From NCBI RefSeq assembly GCF_030409505.1, contig NZ_JAUFPZ010000002.1, positions 1,054,001 to 1,118,000 of the forward strand: a stretch of 64,000 nucleotides of DNA, given 5' to 3'. The position numbers and the translations under genes were made by a program. Source of the DNA: Zunongwangia endophytica (GTDB lineage: Bacteria; Bacteroidota; Bacteroidia; Flavobacteriales; Flavobacteriaceae). Below the pieces are notes generated by a model that saw nothing but the letters and a program-made list of their open reading frames with translations, did no database searches and was not told the DNA's origin. Below, piece after piece: positions 47,318 to 56,312 of this stretch (position 1 is the stretch's first letter; each line of letters opens with the position of its first letter).

Positions 47318-47370
47318 ATCAATTTTAAACTGTAGCTATATTTCAGGACTAGACATTTAAAAAAAACACT

Positions 47371-48678
47371 GTGCACTTAAGAACTTATATTTCTGTCATT
47401 ACATTTTTTGTATTATTTCAATCATACGCCCAAAATTATAAAGTAGTAAACTGGATTAATGAAAATGCAATTAAAATTGAAGATGCAAATCCTGATACGA
47501 ACATTACTATATTCAACAATAGCATCCCGAAAAAATTTGCCGATGCTAAGTTATTTGGGTTTGGAGAAGCTACTCATCAAGGAAAAGAATTTTTTAATAT
47601 AAAGGCCAAATTCTTCAAATATTTAGTTAAAAATCAAGGTGTAAAAACGTTTATTATGGAAGATTCATATACCTCAGAAGCTGGAATTAACGAATGGATA
47701 AGCGGAGGAAAGGGAAACGCAGAAACTATTGCGAAAAATTTTAGCACTGGATTTTGGTATTGCAAAGAAGTGGTCGATTTATTAGAATGGATGAGAGATT
47801 ATAATCTTAATAAACCAGAGGAAGAGCAAATTCGTTTTTATGGTATGGACATTCAAAATGTAAAGGATATAAACAAAGAAATACGAGATTTGGTCAAAAA
47901 ATTTGAAATCTCTGTGAGTGAAGAACTACTTTTAGTAGCCGACAAGTGCGCAGAAAAAAAAGTTGTTTACAATAAGTCAACTGATTGGGCGGATATTCAA
48001 ATACCAAAGCTAAATGAAATTAAAAGCATTTTACTGGATTTTAAGAGCAAGATAAAGAATCAGAAGAATATCGAAGAGGTTATTTCTGGAATAAGAGCCT
48101 TAGATTATCTAACTAAATACACATATTACGTACAAAATAACTACAGTCAAGATAGAGATTTAAAAATGTTTGAAAATGTTAAATGGATAGTTGAAAATAA
48201 ATCTAATAACGGTAAAGCTTTTATATGGGCTCATAATGAACATATTAATAATAAAAAAGCTGGGAATTATAGCAGACGAAATATTTATAATTTAGGCAGG
48301 CATTTAAAAGAATATTATAAAAATAATTATTATAGTGTAGGGTTTGACTTTGGTACAGGTACACAAGCTGGTTATTTTTCGACTAAAGATGAAAAACCTA
48401 GTTGGAAAAAAGTTGAAATAAAAGAACCATTCGCTAAAACTTATGCCGAAACACTTAATTTGGCAAAGGACAAAATTTATTTTATTGATATGTCAATAGC
48501 TTTAGATGGTAATTCCTCGTATTTCTTCAAAAAGAAAAGGAAACAAATAGTTGCAGGTGGTGGTGGTTTCAATCCTAAAAAAAATAATTTGTATAACAAA
48601 AAGTTTTCAGAAATGTACGACGGATTAATCTTTGTAAAGAATATTTCACTTCCAACTAATAATCTGATTGCGAAATAA
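47371..48678 (+). CDS. Erythromycin esterase family protein, secreted
   Basis: 435 aa from GTG, with a signal-peptide-like N-terminus (ISVITFFVLFQSYAQ). Motifs of the Ere/erythromycin esterase family: FGFGEATHQGKEFF near 62-75, FIMEDSYTSEA near 94, FYGMDIQN near 150 and FIWAHNEHINN near 285, supplying the Glu and His residues of the active site. Ere enzymes open macrolide rings; many distant members have unknown substrates. It lies 15 bases right of IS-A copy 4, so expression may come from the IS. Its cassette start was lost in the junction. Confidence 0.85.
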   Translation: MHLRTYISVITFFVLFQSYAQNYKVVNWINENAIKIEDANPDTNITIFNNSIPKKFADAKLFGFGEATHQGKEFFNIKAKFFKYLVKNQGVKTFIMEDSYTSEAGINEWISGGKGNAETIAKNFSTGFWYCKEVVDLLEWMRDYNLNKPEEEQIRFYGMDIQNVKDINKEIRDLVKKFEISVSEELLLVADKCAEKKVVYNKSTDWADIQIPKLNEIKSILLDFKSKIKNQKNIEEVISGIRALDYLTKYTYYVQNNYSQDRDLKMFENVKWIVENKSNNGKAFIWAHNEHINNKKAGNYSRRNIYNLGRHLKEYYKNNYYSVGFDFGTGTQAGYFSTKDEKPSWKKVEIKEPFAKTYAETLNLAKDKIYFIDMSIALDGNSSYFFKKKRKQIVAGGGGFNPKKNNLYNKKFSEMYDGLIFVKNISLPTNNLIAK

Positions 48679-48683
48679 ACATT

Positions 48684-48815
48684 TTACAACAATGTGTATA
48701 ATTCATTGCAAGTTATAGTCTACTTACGAAAGTCCTCGCGGACTTTATATCTGTGATTTATTTGCTAACTTTTGTGTTTAAATACGCAACGAAATCATAC
48801 ACTAAACAGTTGTAA
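48684..48815 (+). repeat. attC-like site 32 (class C variant)
   Basis: Left arm TTACAAC, right arm GTTGTAA. GTGTATAATTCATTGC pairs with GCAACGAAATCATACAC; loop hairpin GAAAGTCCTCGCGGACTTT. Confidence 0.88.
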
Positions 48816-48821
48816 ACAATT

Positions 48822-49019
48822 ATGGAAAACGTGCTAACATTTATACTTGGAGCTTTACTAATAGCACTTGGAATTATTTGGTATGATTACGAAAGAAAGA
48901 AATTTGTTGCTCAAAGAAAAAATGAAGATTATATGCGAATGTCATTCACTATTGAATTCATTTTAGGAGCTTTCATTCTTTTTGCAATTGGAATAAGACT
49001 AATTTATGACTCATTTTAA
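48822..49019 (+). CDS. Small two-helix membrane protein
   Basis: 65 aa with two membrane helices (about 5-22 and 45-61) and a short charged loop (YDYERKKFVAQRKNEDY). It starts 12 bases after the crossover in the leader CAATTATG. Its stop is followed at once by the next ATG (TAAATG), so the two are one operon. Unknown function. Confidence 0.72.
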   Translation: MENVLTFILGALLIALGIIWYDYERKKFVAQRKNEDYMRMSFTIEFILGAFILFAIGIRLIYDSF

Positions 49020-49511
49020 ATGAACGAAAACGAAGACTATTTCATAATTTCTAAAAATGGGAACATTCACACTTTGAGTGACCGAACTCAATTTAAATGG
49101 AAAGAACTATTGATTTGGACTTCTACTTCATTCATATTCCTGATTTGGTTTATCGGAATTGGAGTCGGAATATTTGTTGCGATTTTAACCTTAATAGGAT
49201 ACACTATTTACCGATTTGCTTCTTGGATTTACTACTCGGAATTAAAAATAGACGAGAAAAGCGGAAAATTAACTCGACTGAAAAAAATACTCTACCGAAC
49301 TCAAAAAACGGAATTGATAACTGAAAAGTTTGACCCAAACCGATTTGAATACTCGGAATTAACTCGGAGTGGAAAAACGAAGTTCTTAATGAATTATCGG
49401 ACACATAAAAACAACGAATTATTAATATTAAAAAATAAAACGGACAAAGAACTAATTGAGAAATACATTGCGGAAAAAATAACTGTTTACAACAACGTAT
49501 ATAGCTCATAG
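49020..49511 (+). CDS. Membrane protein with attC-encoded C-terminus
   Basis: 163 aa. Two membrane helices (about 28-47 and 49-72) followed by a soluble basic tail of about 90 residues. The last residues (TVYNNVYSS) and TAG come from the attC arm. It begins immediately after the preceding stop, so both small membrane proteins probably act together. No family recognised. Confidence 0.75.
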   Translation: MNENEDYFIISKNGNIHTLSDRTQFKWKELLIWTSTSFIFLIWFIGIGVGIFVAILTLIGYTIYRFASWIYYSELKIDEKSGKLTRLKKILYRTQKTELITEKFDPNRFEYSELTRSGKTKFLMNYRTHKNNELLILKNKTDKELIEKYIAEKITVYNNVYSS

Positions 49512-49681
49512 CTAATCACTTGCTTAATCAAAGTTAAGACATATTTGGAAAGTCGCCAAATTTTTAAATTTGAAGATTTCCAATAAAAAAGATAAATAGC
49601 AAAAATTAAAAATATGGCTCGTGCTCAACCGAAAATAATTTATAATTTTCACGCTACGAGCCATATACAAAATCGTTGTAG
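49487..49681 (+). repeat. attC-like site 33 (class B)
   Basis: Left arm TTACAAC, right arm GTTGTAG. GTATATAGCTCATAGC pairs with GCTACGAGCCATATAC. Start GTTGTAAACA mirrors the end TGTTTACAAC. Confidence 0.9.
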
Positions 49682-49712
49682 CCAATGTTCACAAAAATCT
49701 TAACTATTATAA

Positions 49713-50675
49713 ATGACAATTAAAGAAGCTATATTAAAAAGTTTAGAAGAGATAAAAGGACTAGCAAACTATATGGAAATTTATAACCATATAATTGAAA
49801 ATAAATATTATGATTTTGGTCCTGCTAAAACACCAGCTTCCACTGTATCGGCTCTTGTTGGAGATTTCATAAGAAATGAGGATAGCAGAGTCAAAAGGAT
49901 AAAGCAAGAAAATGGTAGTTACTCTTATTATCTAACAAAAAATGAAACTGAAATTGATTTAGAAATTTTAGCCGGCATCCCTGAAGAAGTCAAACCAAAA
50001 GCAAAACTATCAAAAAGTTATTTAGAAAGAGATTTACATAAATTGTTAAGTAGTTATCTTAAAAATACAAAAATATATTCCAAAACTATTTTCCACGAAC
50101 AATCAAAAAACGGAAAAGATAATAACCAAATTTGGACTCATCCAGATATGGTTGGAATTAAATTTTTGTATTTACAGACTAAAGCAAGTCAAAATTTCTT
50201 AAAATCAATAAATAGAGTTGATACGTTTAAACTAAGCTCTTACGAAGTAAAAAAAGAAATAAATAGTGATTCAGATTTAAAAAAGGCATTTTTTCAAGCT
50301 GTTTCAAATTTCAGTTGGGCAAATTATGGTTATTTGGTAGCATTTGAGTTTAGCGATAGCTTATCAGAAGAAATGGAAAGATTGAATCAATCTTTTGGTA
50401 TCGGAATAATTGAATTAAACGCTAATCCTTACAAAAGTAAAATATTATTTCCAGCAACTTACCGTGATTTAGATTTTAAAACAATTGATAAACTTTGTAA
50501 AATAAATACAGAATTTGCAACATTTATTGAACAAGTGGATAAATTAATGACTGCAACGGATAGGTATTATAAATCAACAGAAAAAGAGCTAAATGAATTT
50601 TGCGACGATTATTTTAAAAATGATTCTGAAATTGAAAAATACTGCTCCGATAAAAAAATTCCAGTAGAACAATAA
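49713..50675 (+). CDS. HARE-HTH plus restriction-nuclease-like protein (COG2958-like)
   Basis: 320 aa. Residues 1-75 match a HARE-type winged helix (MTIKEAILKSLEEIKGLANY, then TVSALVGDFIRNEDSRVKRI and YSYYL). Residues 100-260 look like a PD-(D/E)XK-type domain: an acidic helix YLERDLHKLLSSYL, then IWTHPDMVGIKF as the D strand and TFKLSSYEVKKEI as the ExK strand. Proteins of this layout occur near restriction systems. A DNA-cutting defence role is inferred. Single gene of a cassette with ends GTTGTAGCCA / TGGCTACAAC. Confidence 0.78.
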   Translation: MTIKEAILKSLEEIKGLANYMEIYNHIIENKYYDFGPAKTPASTVSALVGDFIRNEDSRVKRIKQENGSYSYYLTKNETEIDLEILAGIPEEVKPKAKLSKSYLERDLHKLLSSYLKNTKIYSKTIFHEQSKNGKDNNQIWTHPDMVGIKFLYLQTKASQNFLKSINRVDTFKLSSYEVKKEINSDSDLKKAFFQAVSNFSWANYGYLVAFEFSDSLSEEMERLNQSFGIGIIELNANPYKSKILFPATYRDLDFKTIDKLCKINTEFATFIEQVDKLMTATDRYYKSTEKELNEFCDDYFKNDSEIEKYCSDKKIPVEQ

Positions 50676-50683
50676 AACACTGG

Positions 50684-50814
50684 CTACAACACCGTATAAC
50701 AACAATTGCGGCTTTGTGTCCTAAGCTCACAAACGAGCAAGCATAAAAGTCGGTAATTTTAGCTATCTTAGTTTTAACCAATCCGCAACTGATTGTTATA
50801 CAACACCGTTGCCA
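50684..50814 (+). repeat. attC-like site 34 (class E)
   Basis: Left arm CTACAAC, right arm GTTGCCA. GTATAACAACAATTGCGG pairs with CCGCAACTGATTGTTATAC: the variable bases covary between arms. Confidence 0.9.
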
Positions 50815-51262
50815 AAAATGCGTAATTTTCAGCGAGTTAAACTGAAACTTTCCTTATTTTTTAGTCTTTTTTCTAAATTTGAACCTAAGCTATTTGAAAA
50901 TCCGTATGGATATTTCTTACTCAAAACGAAAAAATTGGGACGGATGAAACTGACTAGAAATATTTGCGCGGAGAAACTTAAATTTGAATAAAAAAACTAG
51001 AACTCAGCGGATTTAAACTTACTCGGATTGATAAATTGAAATGGAGAAATTGTTGCGGATAAAATTACAACTCAGTAGACTTGAACTTACTCAAGCTCGA
51101 TAAATAATCGCGGATGAAAATTTTTCAGCACTACTCTATTTTCTAATACTTGCGGATAAAGGCAAATTACAAATCTGGTTAAAATTTTTAATTTGAATTC
51201 AGTCAACCAAAAAGCTAAAGAACGATAAAGTACAAATGAAAAGCTGTGCGGAAAAGCACTTT
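50815..51262 (+). other. ORF-less cassette body, family 2 (member b)
   Basis: About 450 bases. A 60-codon frame at 50809-50991 begins inside the attC arm and has no support. The family blocks TTGCGGATAAAATTACAACT, TCAGCACTACTCTATTTTCT and AAGCTAAAGAACGATAAAG are present. It lacks the GTGTCGCTACA block at the right end. Confidence 0.62.
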
Positions 51263-51457
51263 AGGCAACAACGTATATAAAAAATAGCTACATCTTTTCT
51301 TAATCGTAAATTTTGGTATATTTGGTAAGTCGCCAAATCTCTTGATTTGGCTTTTGAAAAGTAAAAATAAAATCAAAATGCAAAAGTTTTGGCTTGTGTT
51401 AAAGCGAAAAAATTGCGCTTATTTTTACGCTACTTTTCATATACAAACTCGTTGTGA
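51263..51457 (+). repeat. attC-like site 35 (class A)
   Basis: Left arm AGGCAAC, right arm GTTGTGA. GTATATAAAAAATAGC pairs with GCTACTTTTCATATAC; only GTTGCC of the cassette start matches the end. Confidence 0.88.
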
Positions 51458-51470
51458 TTAATTTTTTATT

Positions 51471-52333
51471 ATGAGTGAACAATCAAAATACCAGGGATGG
51501 TTAAGAATTCTATTTATCATTCTTCCACATATTTTTATTGTGGGAGTTTTCCAAATCGTAACAAGAATTTTAGTAGGTTTTTCATATAGTGATTTAGAAA
51601 TTGAGAAAACTCCAGAGCAAAGATTAGCCATTCAATTCGCATCTTTTCTAGGAACCATGCTAGTCGTTTGGATATTTGTAAAACTTATAGATAAAGAGAA
51701 GTTTATAGATGTAGGATTGAGGTTTAGAAATGAAATAAAAAGCTTTTGGGCTGGATTTTCAATTGGCGCTATAATAATGTTCTTAGGATTTGGATTATTA
51801 AAAATTCTAGGAGAAATAAAAATTCAAAACATCGATTTAGACTTTGATCAAATATTAACTTCAATAGTGATATTTGTTCTGGTATCTTTTACCGAGGAAA
51901 TTCTATTTCGAGGTTATATTTTGAGAAACCTTATGTATTCTTTTAATAAATATATTGCTCTCATTATATCAGCAATTTTATTCTCATTGATGCATGGACT
52001 CAATCCTAACATTGATCTTATAGGTTCTATAAACATTTTCTTGCTGGGATTTTATTAGGAATAAGTTATATCCACACAAAAAATCTATGGTTCCCAATTG
52101 CCCTACATTTTAGCTGGAATTTTTTTCAAACCATTTTAGGTTTTAATGTAAGTGGCCAAAATACTTATTCAGTCTTTAAATTAAGTATACCAGAAAAAAA
52201 TCTTTTGAATGGCGGTGCTTTTGGTTTTGGAGGATCAATAATATCTTTAATTGCTATACTGATTACAATAGTTGCAATTTCAATTCATTATAGAAGAAAA
52301 AAACTAATCACAACAACGGTTCATCGCCAATAA
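51471..52333 (+). pseudogene. CPBP-family intramembrane protease (frameshifted)
   Basis: Frame 1 (51471-52058, 195 aa) has four to five membrane helices and the ABI/CAAX protease motifs: SFTEEILFRGYILR (EExxxR) and LFSLMHG (His). It stops at TAG 52056-52058; the continuation in another frame gives GISYIHTKNLWFPIALHFSW (HFxWN motif) and a last helix, ending in the attC at 52331-52333. One G missing near 52043 (TTGCTGGG for TTGGCTGGG) explains it. The motifs survive, so the break is recent or a sequencing error. Confidence 0.82.
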
Positions 52334-52440
52334 GCGGCACCGTTACTAAGAAAATAATTAACTTGACCAACAAACCAGCACTAAGCCGACAAATCCGAGT
52401 CCCATACTCCGCCAACTGGCGATAACCGAGACCGTTGCCC
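52308..52440 (+). repeat. attC-like site 36 (class H)
   Basis: Left arm TCACAAC, right arm GTTGCCC. GTTCATCGCCAATAAGCGG pairs with CCGCCAACTGGCGATAAC. Start GTTGTGATTA mirrors the end. Confidence 0.87.
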
Positions 52441-52465
52441 ACAATTTGAGAAAAATCGTAAATCA

Positions 52466-53110
52466 ATGAAAATAAGAATATTAATTGGAATTCTTTTTTG
52501 CTCAACTTTATTTGCGTGCGGAAACAAAAATGATGACAGATTTGTTTTCTTCCTTCATAATCGATTTTTAGAAGAACAAGAATTGAATGAGTTGCATCCC
52601 GAATTTGGGCGGACTGAATACAACGAAATTATTGCTGAATTTAAAAAAGGAGGACTTAAAGTAATATCCGAAAAACGGAATGGAAATGTTAACGCAAGAG
52701 AATACGCAATCGGAATCGTAACCCAAATTGACAGTTTAATAAAGAACGGAATAGAACCGAGAAAAATAACTGTGGTTGGAACTTCAAAAGGCGGATATAT
52801 CGCTCAATACGTTTCGACTTTAGCAAATAATCAAGATTTGAATTTTGTATTTATTGCAAGTTTTAGGAATAGTGATATTCAAAATATACCTGAAATCAAT
52901 TTTTGCGGAAATATTTTAACGATTTACGAAAAGTCCGACCCATTTGGAGTTTCTTCATTGGAACGCAAGAAAATCTCGAATTGCGAAATAAAACACTTTA
53001 AAGAAATCGAACTGAATACAGGAATGGGACACGGATTTTTATTTAAACCATTAAATGAATGGATTGAACCGACAATAAAGTGGGCGAATGGAAATTACGA
53101 CGTGGAATAA
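52466..53110 (+). CDS. Lipoprotein alpha/beta hydrolase
   Basis: 214 aa. Lipobox LFACG near residue 18. The hydrolase features are FVFFLHNRF (oxyanion strand), VVGTSKGGYIAQ (nucleophile Ser near 107), IYEKSDPFG (acid) and GMGHGFLFKP (His). The small size suggests a minimal esterase or peptidase anchored in the envelope. Substrate unknown. Single gene, cassette ends GTTGCCCACA / TGTGGGCAAC. Confidence 0.83.
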   Translation: MKIRILIGILFCSTLFACGNKNDDRFVFFLHNRFLEEQELNELHPEFGRTEYNEIIAEFKKGGLKVISEKRNGNVNAREYAIGIVTQIDSLIKNGIEPRKITVVGTSKGGYIAQYVSTLANNQDLNFVFIASFRNSDIQNIPEINFCGNILTIYEKSDPFGVSSLERKKISNCEIKHFKEIELNTGMGHGFLFKPLNEWIEPTIKWANGNYDVE

Positions 53111-53117
53111 AAACTGT

Positions 53118-53252
53118 GGGCAACACCGTGTATAATTAATTGCTTGGTTCTAGCCTACTTGCGAAAATTCCTGCGGAATTTTCACGGGTTCGTAAATGTT
53201 TACTAACTTAGTTGCTTAACCACGCAACTAACCATACACAATCACGTTGGCA
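53118..53252 (+). repeat. attC-like site 37 (class C2)
   Basis: Left arm GGGCAAC, right arm GTTGGCA. GTGTATAATTAATTGC pairs with GCAACTAACCATACAC; loop hairpin GAAAATTCCTGCGGAATTTTC. Confidence 0.9.
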
Positions 53253-53298
53253 ACAAGGTTGACTCGTCCTGAATAAAGGCTACATAATTTCAAACATT

Positions 53299-53670
53299 AT
53301 GTATAAAAATGACAGAGTAATCAGACGGTATTCCGAATCGTTCAAACTAAAAATTTTAGACGAACTTACGGCAGGAAAATTAAACAAGTATCAACTAGGT
53401 AAAGCTTACGGTATTGCTCCAACAACCATAAACGAGTGGATCAGGAAATATAACCGTAAAGACCTTATGAACACCAGAGTGACTGTGAAAACAAAAGATG
53501 AGATTACACGCATCAAACAGCTTCAAAAAGAAATTGAACAGCTGAAGAAACTTCTTTTGAAAAAGGATATAGACGCCCTTATAGAAGATTCTTATCTTGA
53601 AGTGGCAGCAGAACAGCTGGGCTATAAATCAGTGCTTGAACTTAAAAAAAAACTAAGTATCAAGCCTTGA
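53299..53670 (+). CDS. IS-A OrfA, copy 5
   Basis: 123 aa, same protein as copy 1. Confidence 0.92.
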   Translation: MYKNDRVIRRYSESFKLKILDELTAGKLNKYQLGKAYGIAPTTINEWIRKYNRKDLMNTRVTVKTKDEITRIKQLQKEIEQLKKLLLKKDIDALIEDSYLEVAAEQLGYKSVLELKKKLSIKP

Positions 53671-54521
53671 TCAAAGCAAAAGAGAACGCTAAAGGATCTG
53701 CTACTCTTTCAGCTATAACAGCTTGTTTTGGCCTTAAACGGGATGCATACTACAAATACAAAAGTAGAGAGGACAAACGTTTGAAAATAGAGAAAAAAGT
53801 TATTGATATAGTCAAGAAAAAGCGCAGATCACTTCCCAGAGAAGGGGTTAGAAAACTTGCCAGATCACTGAGCAAAGAGTTTACAAATGCCGATTTAAAA
53901 ATAGGCAGGGATACCTTATTCAACATTCTTAGAAAACACAATATGCTGACACTTAGAAAAAAATACAGCTCTAGAACAACGAACTCATTACACAGGTTCT
54001 ACAAGTATAAGAATATCATTAAAGATGTAGAAACAACTAGACCAAACCAAGTATGGGTGAGCGATATCACTTACATCAGAACTATAAAAGGCTTTTGTTA
54101 CCTAGCACTCATTACAGATATGCATAGTCGCAAAATTGTTGGCTATGACATCAGCGACAGCTTGGAACTCAAAGGATGTGTAAGAGCTTTGAATAAAGCT
54201 TTATATCAAGCTAAAGATATTGACGCACTTATACACCATTCAGACCGAGGTATTCAGTATTGCAGCAATGTATACACACAGATCCTTAAAAGAAATGACA
54301 TAAGAATCAGTATGACCGAAGAGAACCATTGCTACGAAAACGCGATGGCAGAACGTGTAAATGGCATATTAAAAGACGAGTTCTATCTCGACCAGACCTT
54401 TGATAGCCTACAACACGCTAAGAGAGCTACAAAAAATGCAATTAATTTGTATAATGAAATAAGATTACATTTATCTTTAGACTATAAAACACCAAATATG
54501 GTTTATAAATTAACAGCTTAA
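53667..54521 (+). CDS. IS-A OrfB, copy 5
   Basis: 284 aa, identical in protein to copy 1, including NAMAERV and DYKTP; probably the most recent relative of copy 1. Confidence 0.92.
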   Translation: MIKAKENAKGSATLSAITACFGLKRDAYYKYKSREDKRLKIEKKVIDIVKKKRRSLPREGVRKLARSLSKEFTNADLKIGRDTLFNILRKHNMLTLRKKYSSRTTNSLHRFYKYKNIIKDVETTRPNQVWVSDITYIRTIKGFCYLALITDMHSRKIVGYDISDSLELKGCVRALNKALYQAKDIDALIHHSDRGIQYCSNVYTQILKRNDIRISMTEENHCYENAMAERVNGILKDEFYLDQTFDSLQHAKRATKNAINLYNEIRLHLSLDYKTPNMVYKLTA

Positions 54522-54574
54522 ATCAATTTTAAACTGTAGCTATATTTCAGGACTAGACATTTATAAAAATAACT

Positions 54575-54850
54575 ATGGAACATTACAATTTTGAAATAAA
54601 TGATGATTTTGATAAAAAGGACTTGAAAAATCATATCAATGATGCTATTAACAATGTGATTCTAGATAATGGAAAAAACGAAGTCGAAATTGAATTTGAG
54701 GAAAGTATAATAAACAAAAAATTTAATAATTACACTGGAGTTTTTGAAAAACACAGAGTTTTAAAATCTGGAATAATAATCGGTTATTTAGAGATTTTTA
54801 GAAACAATGATTATAATTATTTAAAAATTTACACAAATCCAATAAATTAA
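54575..54850 (+). CDS. Small acidic protein, unknown
   Basis: 91 aa, rich in Asp/Asn/Ile (MEHYNFEINDDFDKKDLKNH). No family recognised; no membrane segment. It lies 15 bases right of IS-A copy 5 and 3 bases before the DUF4145 gene, so both form an operon and may work together. Confidence 0.65.
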   Translation: MEHYNFEINDDFDKKDLKNHINDAINNVILDNGKNEVEIEFEESIINKKFNNYTGVFEKHRVLKSGIIIGYLEIFRNNDYNYLKIYTNPIN

Positions 54851-54853
54851 GTT

Positions 54854-55519
54854 ATGATTTGTCCGCATTGCAGTACAGCTGTTAAATACAGATGGGAATA
54901 TTCCCAATCTATGAGAGCAGATAAAGAAGAAGGGTATTCTGTAGAAATTAAGTATAGTACGTGTCCAAATTGTAAAAAAGTAGTTGCTTATTTAGTTGAA
55001 GGAGAGGAAAGCGGAAATGGTGTGAATGAAGAAGAAGAATTCACACAAACTTTAATTTATCCTAATAATTCGAAAGTTGAAAATTCAGAAGATATCCCGA
55101 AATTATTTGTTGAGGATTATGAAGAAGCTTTAAAAGTATTGTCTGCAAGCCCAAAAGCTTCGGCTGCTTTGAGTAGAAGATTATTACAAAACATTTTACG
55201 AGAAAAATACAACATCAATGAAAGAAGTCTTGCTCAGGAAATTCAAAAATTCATAACATTAGATGGAATTCCTACACATTTAACTGATGCGGTAGACGCG
55301 ATTAGAAATGTTGGGAATTTCGCAGCACACCCTACGAAAGATAAAAATACTGGTGAAATAGTTACTGTCGAAAATGGTGAAGCTGAATGGTTAATTGAAG
55401 TTATAGAAGCTCTTTTTGATTTTACTTTCATACAGCCAATAAAACTTGAAAGAAGAAGAAAAGAATTGAATATAAAACTGGAGAAGGTTGGAAAACCTGA
55501 ATTAAAAAAAAAGAAGTAA
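54854..55519 (+). CDS. Zinc-ribbon DUF4145 protein (HEPN-like)
   Basis: 221 aa. Residues 1-45 hold a zinc ribbon (CPHC near 3-6, CPNC near 37-40). Residues 85-190 match DUF4145: YEEALKVLSASPKASAALSR, LLQNILREKY, then IRNVGNFAAHP, a helical HEPN-like fold. DUF4145 proteins often accompany restriction and other defence genes; no RX4-6H RNase motif is obvious here. The C-terminus is Lys-rich. Cassette end GCACAAC. Confidence 0.85.
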   Translation: MICPHCSTAVKYRWEYSQSMRADKEEGYSVEIKYSTCPNCKKVVAYLVEGEESGNGVNEEEEFTQTLIYPNNSKVENSEDIPKLFVEDYEEALKVLSASPKASAALSRRLLQNILREKYNINERSLAQEIQKFITLDGIPTHLTDAVDAIRNVGNFAAHPTKDKNTGEIVTVENGEAEWLIEVIEALFDFTFIQPIKLERRRKELNIKLEKVGKPELKKKK

Positions 55520-55526
55520 AAACTAT

Positions 55527-55656
55527 GCACAACAATGGCTATAAGTAATTGCTTATTCTCGTCTACTTTGGAAATTATCGAGAAATTTCCGTATTGGTGT
55601 GACTTGCAAAGTTAAGTACTAAACCACGCAACTACTCATAGCCGAGACCGTTACCC
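55527..55656 (+). repeat. attC-like site 38 (class D)
   Basis: Left arm GCACAAC, right arm GTTACCC. GGCTATAAGTAATTGC pairs with GCAACTACTCATAGCC. The loop hairpin (GGAAATTATCGAGAAATTTCC) differs from other class D sites. Confidence 0.89.
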
Positions 55657-56179
55657 AAAATAGCTCCTGACAAAACTGACCGAAAAAAATTTAGATCCAA
55701 AATTCGTTAAATTCAGAGTAAAATATTTTAGAAACTCAAGAAATAATCAAGCAATCAAATCGTGCGCTGAAATTCATTTAAATGAAAATTCTAATTTAAA
55801 AAGCTAAGCAACACCGCGTACAAGTAGTTAAAAAATATTAGTGAAATTGTAAAATTTGGCCGGTAATTTTTGGGATTTAAAGCACTACGGAAAACTAATA
55901 ATTAAAATAACTTCAATTTAAAATTCAAACTTAAAAAGCTAATGATGCGCGCAACCAATCTCTCTCAGAATTAAATTAGAAAAATTCAACTTAAAATTTA
56001 ATCCCAACGCTGGAGAAACTTCAAATTGTAAAATTCTATTATCAATTTGGACGCTCAAAAGCCTCTCTCCCACTCTGAAAAATTTAAAAAGTCAAATCGC
56101 AACTAAACCTATATTCGATAAATCTGACAACATTTTAAAAAAGGATAAAAAAAAACCAATCAAAGCGTATCGCTAAATT
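55657..56179 (+). other. ORF-less cassette body, family 1 (member f)
   Basis: Close relative of 25788-26313 with scattered changes. Blocks: AAAATAGCTCCTGAC, CAACCAATCTCTCTC, GCCTCTCTCCCACTCTGAAA, ATATTCGATAAATCTGAC, and GTATCGCTAAATT at the end (GTGTCGCTACATT elsewhere). Confidence 0.72.
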
Positions 56180-56312
56180 GGGTAACATCGGTTATAATTC
56201 ATTGCGGCGGAATTTTCTACCGAAAATTCCAGGAATATTTGCTAAATTACAGCCGTAACCGAAAAGTCCTGGCGGACTTTTTCGCAACAAATCATAACCG
56301 GAGCCGTTAGCC
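56180..56312 (+). repeat. attC-like site 39 (class F)
   Basis: Left arm GGGTAAC, right arm GTTAGCC. The spacer is ATC instead of AAC; GGTTATAATTCATTGCGG is otherwise as in sites 15, 41 and 45. Confidence 0.89.

Larger units (their letters stand above)
46056..47355 (+). mobile_element. IS-A copy 4, IS3 family, at a recombined junction
   Basis: 1300 bp; left end TGACCCGTCC has one change from the other copies. Left flank TAG, right flank TTT: no duplication. Left is an ORF-less cassette fragment (start GTTACCC), right is the esterase cassette (end TTACAAC). The only IS-A copy whose left side is not at 13 nt from a crossover. Confidence 0.93.
53260..54559 (+). mobile_element. IS-A copy 5, IS3 family, at a recombined junction
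   Basis: 1300 bp. Left flank GGT, right flank TTT: no duplication. It lies 13 nt after the crossover at 53246/53247. The cassette start GTTGGCAACA and end TATGCACAAC disagree, so it fuses two cassettes. Confidence 0.93.

Noticed and set aside
50809..50991. 60-codon plus-strand frame
   Set aside because: It begins inside the attC arm and covers part of an ORF-less family 2 body whose relatives lack the frame.
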